From assembly GCA_036435485.1 (NCBI GenBank), contig CM071598.1, forward strand, positions 202,471,148 to 202,535,147: a stretch of 64,000 bases of DNA. Reading direction: 5' to 3'. The notes beneath the pieces are model-generated. The model ran no database searches. It had not been told where the DNA came from and saw only the letters and a list, made by a program, of their open reading frames with translations. A program made the position numbers and the translations under genes. Position 1 is the stretch's first letter. Every line of letters starts with the position of its first letter. Below are positions 60,129 to 64,000 of the stretch, in pieces. The DNA is from Saposhnikovia divaricata (taxonomy: Eukaryota > Streptophyta > Magnoliopsida > Apiales > Apiaceae).

Positions 60129-60751
60129 TGATATGGGCTAAAAGTAAGCCCTAAAGACACATTTAATGTGGCATTAATTAGACCCGGAATGGTCCAAACG
60201 TGGGGCCCACCAGATGGGCCCAAACCCTATTTATAATATTAATTTCGTAATTAATATTAAGGGTAATAAACAGCTCAGCAAATAATAGTCAAACAAGGAT
60301 ATTACTCTTGCCTGACTTAGCCTCCAAGATACATATTTCAACATGGAAACTGATTCCTATAAGGAAGAGATCTAGAACCTTCCTCAAGGAAGACTTATCC
60401 ACCAAGTCTCTGACTCCTACCATAATTCTAGGGCTTCTCAGCCTATATAAAGGGTCTAACCCCTCATCTCAGAACCACGTTTTTGGGCAGAGCTCAATAC
60501 GTCACTTACGTCTTGGCTTAATCTTCGAATAAGGACATACAAGCCACTGCGTCCTAGGTGAGCTCTCGCCGCCTTAGCCTCGAGGGCTCCATCACCTAGA
60601 ACTACGTTGGCTTGATTCTCTAGTAATACAGAGATACGTAGGCATCTTGTGAGGACCGATCAGTCTCGAACGCAAGAACAGCCATTAAAGCTCGAAGCTC
60701 AACCACCCTTGCATTAATTACAAATCATAACCTAGTTTTTATTCCACAACA
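60129..60751 (+). repeat. 3' LTR of the Tat-lineage element
   Basis: Same length as the 5' LTR and, by eye, identical. TATA box at 60444-60451. Ends ATTCCACAACA, followed by AGCTC. Confidence 0.92.
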
Positions 60752-60827
60752 AGCTCATTTGCATAACTGCATCCAAAAAACAAAATCAAGTCATTAAATG
60801 AATTTCGCCCCACATCGTTCCTGGTAA

Positions 60828-61123
60828 TTATCTCCCGATGGCACATAACTTTTATTTATAATTTTAGATAATTATTTTATATTAGCTATATTTGTTGAAT
60901 CTTTAAAGATTTGTAACGAAACTCCTTATCATTTATTACCATATTAAAATAAAACATTCTATTTTTAATAACTTAAAATAATAATAACATTCTATTTTTA
61001 AAATATAACCAATCATTATAGCCAACTTCATGGAGTACAATACCTTACAAATTTAATAAATTATACATAATCAAAATTTTATATCCTTTTATCTAATCAT
61101 TTTAACTAATACTATTGATGCTC
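60828..61123. mobile_element. Tourist-like MITE, inverted diverged copy of 14781-15165
   Basis: In reverse complement it shares GATTATGTA, AAGGTATTGT, GGCTATAATGATTG and CAACAAATATAG in order with the 14781 element. The right end reads GATGCTC followed by TAA, and TAA also lies at 60825-60827, fitting a 3-bp duplication. The left end is worn and approximate. Confidence 0.6.
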
Positions 61124-61408
61124 TAATAGTTTGTATTGTATTATTCAAAACATGTATCAAAAAGGTTCTAGGAAGGGTTTCAGAAATTAAAAAAAAAAAA
61201 AAAAATCTGATTCAGGCCCAATGGAATATGTTTCGGCTACATAATTTATTCCTGATAGGAGCCCATCTATTAGGTGGGCAGCAGTTACAAAAAATTTCGG
61301 TCCAAGCCCAATTCCAACAAGGCCTTAATAATTATATAAATATCTGAACCCCAATTTCCTTCGGCCATGCTAGATCATTCATCCAAGGACATACAATAAA
61401 AGTGTCTG

Positions 61409-62118
61409 TGTTATAGGAAGAATATTGTATAACAATATTTTGGAGGTTTGCTGGAATCACGGAGCAAAATACAGATATTTTGCTAAGAACACGAAGAACA
61501 CGGAGAAGATTTGTAACTATTTGTTGCTGATCTTGTCTATTGATTAGGGGTGAACTGTTTCTCAAAAATAACAAGATGCGCACGTACCCTATTTATAGGG
61601 ATCAAGCTGTACGTAGTTCTCTTGGGAAAGAAGTTATCTAGACGGGCTAGGGTTTCTATGGGCTCGACTTGACCCAGATCCACTAGACGTCTCGTTGGGC
61701 TGATATATTTTACCCATTTTTCCTGCTCATGACCCATGGCCTATTAGAGGTTGCTCATGGCTAGCATGATGCTCAAATCAACTGGCCTCGCATTCGACCT
61801 CGCTGGGCTAGTCATGCGAGGTGATCCACACTGTATAGAGATGATCACGCTCACTCGACCTCGCTGGGCCTGACCGTAAGCTGTCACAATAAATATATTC
61901 TAGGCCTCGCTGGACCTCTAGGCCTCACTAGACCTTGCAGACTACGACCCCTTAGGGCTCGTTGGCGAGCTCAATCAAAAGCTGGATAATACATTGAACT
62001 AACTCTTGATGGTGGGTTTCAGTGACCCATTCTTCATTTCCAGGCCCATTATGAGCGGTGCACCATTATTTTAGCCCATTAGGCCTGTTTAGGACTTATG
62101 CCAGATTAGGGCATAACA
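61409..62118 (-). mobile_element. Possible LTR on the minus strand (low confidence)
   Basis: On the minus strand it begins TGTTATGCCCTAATCTGG, has a TATA box in CCCTATAAATAGGG (about 61586-61600) and could end CCTATAACA. The middle carries repeated CTCGCTGG phrases. No target duplication, primer site or partner LTR was found, so it may be a promoter region and not an LTR. 60752-61408 otherwise holds the MITE above and an A run at 61190-61206. Confidence 0.25.
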
Positions 62119-62368
62119 ACTACCCCCGAGTCCATATTGTCATTCGAGATGCGATGGGGACTCAAAAATTGCTTTGTCAAAACTTCGATGCGAGGCCTGT
62201 GCTCGGTATAGATTACTGTAGATGAAAGCATAACTATCTCAAGTGCCTTGGGATCGCATCGCGACCCTTATGAATTTGAATGGTTTCTAACAGCTGTCAA
62301 GTCTCGAGATCCGTTCTTGGTTGCTAGGATGATGACACGTGTAACAGATCTTTCTCTCTCCTATCTAC

Positions 62369-62854
62369 TATATAAACTCAGATTTCCTAATCATTTGTTA
62401 CTTTCCATATAAACAACATAACGAATTGCTGCCAATTTGCTCCCAGATCAAATAGAGAACCGAATTGCTTTCATACAAGAACGACCTCAAATTTTCCTAA
62501 GATCTTCATATCTTCTTCAACAAACAGTAAGTTTTCTTCTCTTGTTCTTCATTTTAAATTTACTTAAACGCATGTGTAGCTTATAATTCCTCCTTTTAAT
62601 ACTTGTAAATGTATGCGATGCGAGCCTGAACGTATACGACCCCTCATCTATAATTTCACACTGGGAGCCTAGCCCCGCCAGGATAGAAAATGCGATCTCC
62701 CACCTAGATACAAAAAAGTCCTTCCCTCTTTAGAATACAGGTCAATTCTTTCTTCCTGTGCGATGTGAGGACACTTAGAACCTTCTATATTTTCCTTTTT
62801 TCTGAATCCCCTTGATATTCTGTAAGTGCACACACTAATAATTCACTTTTTTAG
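62369..62854 (+). promoter_or_regulatory. Core promoter, 5'-UTR exon and 5'-UTR intron of the right-edge gene
   Basis: A TATA box (TATATAAA, 62369-62376) precedes a C/A-rich leader. A donor-like AACA|GTAAGT lies at 62527, and a pyrimidine-rich acceptor CACTTTTTTAG ends at 62854, immediately before ATG. This predicts a 328-base intron in the 5' UTR. The splice sites are inferred from consensus only. Confidence 0.55.
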
Positions 62855-64000
62855 ATGTCCAACGACGATAGCTCAAGGACTCCTTCACCTCTTCCCCATG
62901 TCACAATAAGCGAGCAGGCGGCTGCTAATATCGCTAGGGCTACAAGCGTGAGCGACGGTTCGTTTAAATTATACTCCCTCTGTCCCCCTTGGTTCTTTAC
63001 CTTGGGGGACGTAATTCTGACACAGATTTTAAGGTGCATTTTGTGAATAGTTTCATAATTTATTTTTAAAATTTTCTTTTTTTGTATAAATATAGAACGA
63101 TTCTATTTTTATACAAAAAAAGAAAATTTTAAAAATAAGTTATGGAACTATATTTTTTAGGAGCCTTAAAATGCGTGTCAAGCAGTGAAAAAAACTTTAA
63201 AGAAATGAGAGGGACGGAGGGAGTATCTGGATCATCAATGGTCCAATGAAGAATACACCCGGGAAACTCCTGTAAGCTCCTGGAAAACCAAACATCCATC
63301 CACCTCGCAGCATGCATCTAATGATATCCCTTCAAGTTCGCGGAATGAACTACCTCCAAATATTCCTTCCTCTATTCAAAACGAAGTGAATGAACTATTG
63401 GATAAAGGAAATAAACTCTTTGCTAGTGTCCCCAAACTCCTCTATTCTCTTGATAGAAATCTTCTCCCTGCAACCCCCATAATGATTGTGAGCAGCTCTT
63501 TTAAAAACTCGCTAGGCGACGCCTACTATGAGCGCGAGGGTGGAGATGACAACGAGGCCAATTCTGATGATTCTGATTATGAAGAGCCTTCCTCTGATGA
63601 CGGTGGCCTTGATGAAGTGGCCAATGTCATCAATTTTAAAGATTATGATTACATACCTGAACCTTCTCCCCAACCTTACGTACCAACTCCTCAGCCCGAG
63701 CTAGAAGGAACTATTTATGTTGGGGGACCTCGTCCAGAGGATATCGAGGTGGGCTCGAAAGTGAGTCCTGGCCAACCTCGCACCCTAGCCTGCAGGGATC
63801 TATCAACGACCCTAGATACAGAATCTTTGGCTAAGGCCATTGACATATTTAGGCCAGAAGGTAAAATTATTCTTCCCAAATCTACAATGCGATGCTATCA
63901 CTTTAATCACAAAGAAAATGGTGGCAGAGTGCCTCGAATGGTCTTGACATCTGCAATGATGAAAATAGGCGTCTCCTCTCCCCTCCATCCTTTTATTAGG
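62855..64000 (+). pseudogene. Putative gypsy-type transposon/transposase-like protein, 5' part, disrupted by a MITE
   Basis: The frame opens at ATG 62855 (MSNDDSSRTPSPLPH) and is entered after 39 codons by a Stowaway MITE, which supplies an in-frame TGA at 63044-63046. Beyond the MITE the same phase is open from 63227 to the window edge, about 258 codons. It has a Ser/Pro-rich part, an acidic cluster (DDSDYEEPSSDDGG), a Pro-rich stretch and, near the edge, MMKIGVSSPLHPFIR. That last segment resembles the start of the domain annotated in plants as 'putative gypsy type transposon'. The C-terminal part lies outside the window. It could be an extra frame of a retroelement or a domesticated gene. 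It is non-functional here unless the MITE is removed from the transcript or translation restarts downstream. Confidence 0.55.
62974..63223. mobile_element. Stowaway-type MITE, 250 bp
   Basis: It begins CTCCCTCTGTCCCCC and ends GAGGGACGGAGGGAG, the classic Stowaway/Tc1-mariner terminal repeat. TA is duplicated at both sides (62972-62973, 63224-63225). The centre is a near-perfect palindrome (AAAATTTTCTTTTTTTGTAT against its reverse complement, folding around 63090), so the whole element forms one long hairpin. Confidence 0.92.

Larger units (their letters stand above)
35166..60751 (+). mobile_element. Tat-lineage Ty3/gypsy LTR retrotransposon, split by a nested element
   Basis: Two 623-bp LTRs (35166-35788, 60129-60751) look identical by eye and are flanked by perfect AGCTC duplications (35161-35165, 60752-60756). 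Order is LTR, primer site TGGCGCCGTCTGTGGG, gag, protease, RT-RNase H, archaeal-type RNase H, integrase with D,D35E, tandem repeats, purine tract, LTR. Gag-pro before RT and the extra RNase H beside integrase fit the Tat branch. Removing the nested element and one CTTAT leaves about 10.5 kb. The coding region has nonsense codons, frameshifts and deletions in gag and RT, so this copy cannot support its own transposition despite its fresh LTRs. Confidence 0.9.

Noticed and set aside
62959..63223. MITE as a new intron (GT at 62959, AG at 63223)
   Set aside because: The implied intron is 265 bases, not a multiple of three, so splicing it would shift the frame; there is no good acceptor tract.

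Overview
The window looks like repeat-rich intergenic chromatin from a flowering plant, most likely a eudicot. It is AT-rich, has almost no host coding sequence, and is crowded with plant-type transposable elements: Ty3/gypsy LTR retrotransposons, TRIMs, Helitrons, Tourist and Stowaway MITEs, and a probable Angio-domain SINE. I see no bacterial genes, CRISPR array, rRNA gene or intact tRNA gene. The species cannot be named from the sequence alone.

Layout. 1-2071 is a TATA-bearing, pyrimidine-rich leader-like stretch with no reading frame. 2072-2358 is a very small LTR element (287 bp) with primer binding site and purine tract. 3181-7960 is an array of AT-rich tandem repeats interrupted by a 1.38-kb Helitron whose exact empty site survives in neighbouring repeat units. 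9160-13192 is a 4.0-kb solo LTR flanked by TTTAG target duplications. 13.2-17.6 kb holds a Helitron 3' end, three Tourist-like MITEs and a foldback element. 18625-19136 is a 512-bp TRIM on the minus strand with CCATT duplications. 19.1-24.2 kb carries three diverged copies of one segment around a TRIM-like LTR cluster. A probable SINE lies at 25.3-25.5 kb.

The only convincing intact host gene is at 27448-27954 on the plus strand. It encodes a 168-residue acidic protein that I do not recognise, with TATA boxes and a good start context. After it come a 2.26-kb Helitron with a duplicated 5' end (29154-31414) and a decayed LTR-like region containing two tRNA-like motifs.

The centrepiece is a nested pair of retrotransposons. 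A Tat-lineage Ty3/gypsy element (35166-60751, target duplication AGCTC, 623-bp LTRs that look identical) has been split inside its RNase H domain by a second Ty3/gypsy element (39778-54863, target duplication CTTAT, 4.8-kb LTRs that look about 99.8% identical). The inner element resembles the Tekay/Del chromoviruses. Both have decayed or deleted coding regions although their LTRs are almost unmutated, so both were probably mobilised in trans. The outer element also carries a displaced copy of its own archaeal-type RNase H segment, and several families of tandem repeats between pol and the 3' LTR, including a five-copy 181-bp array.

At the right edge (62.4-64 kb) lies the 5' end of a gene with a 5'-UTR intron. 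Its product resembles proteins annotated as putative gypsy-type transposon/transposase. A 250-bp Stowaway MITE in the first coding exon introduces an in-frame stop. Because the MITE plus its TA duplication is 252 bp, the frame is open on both sides of the insertion.
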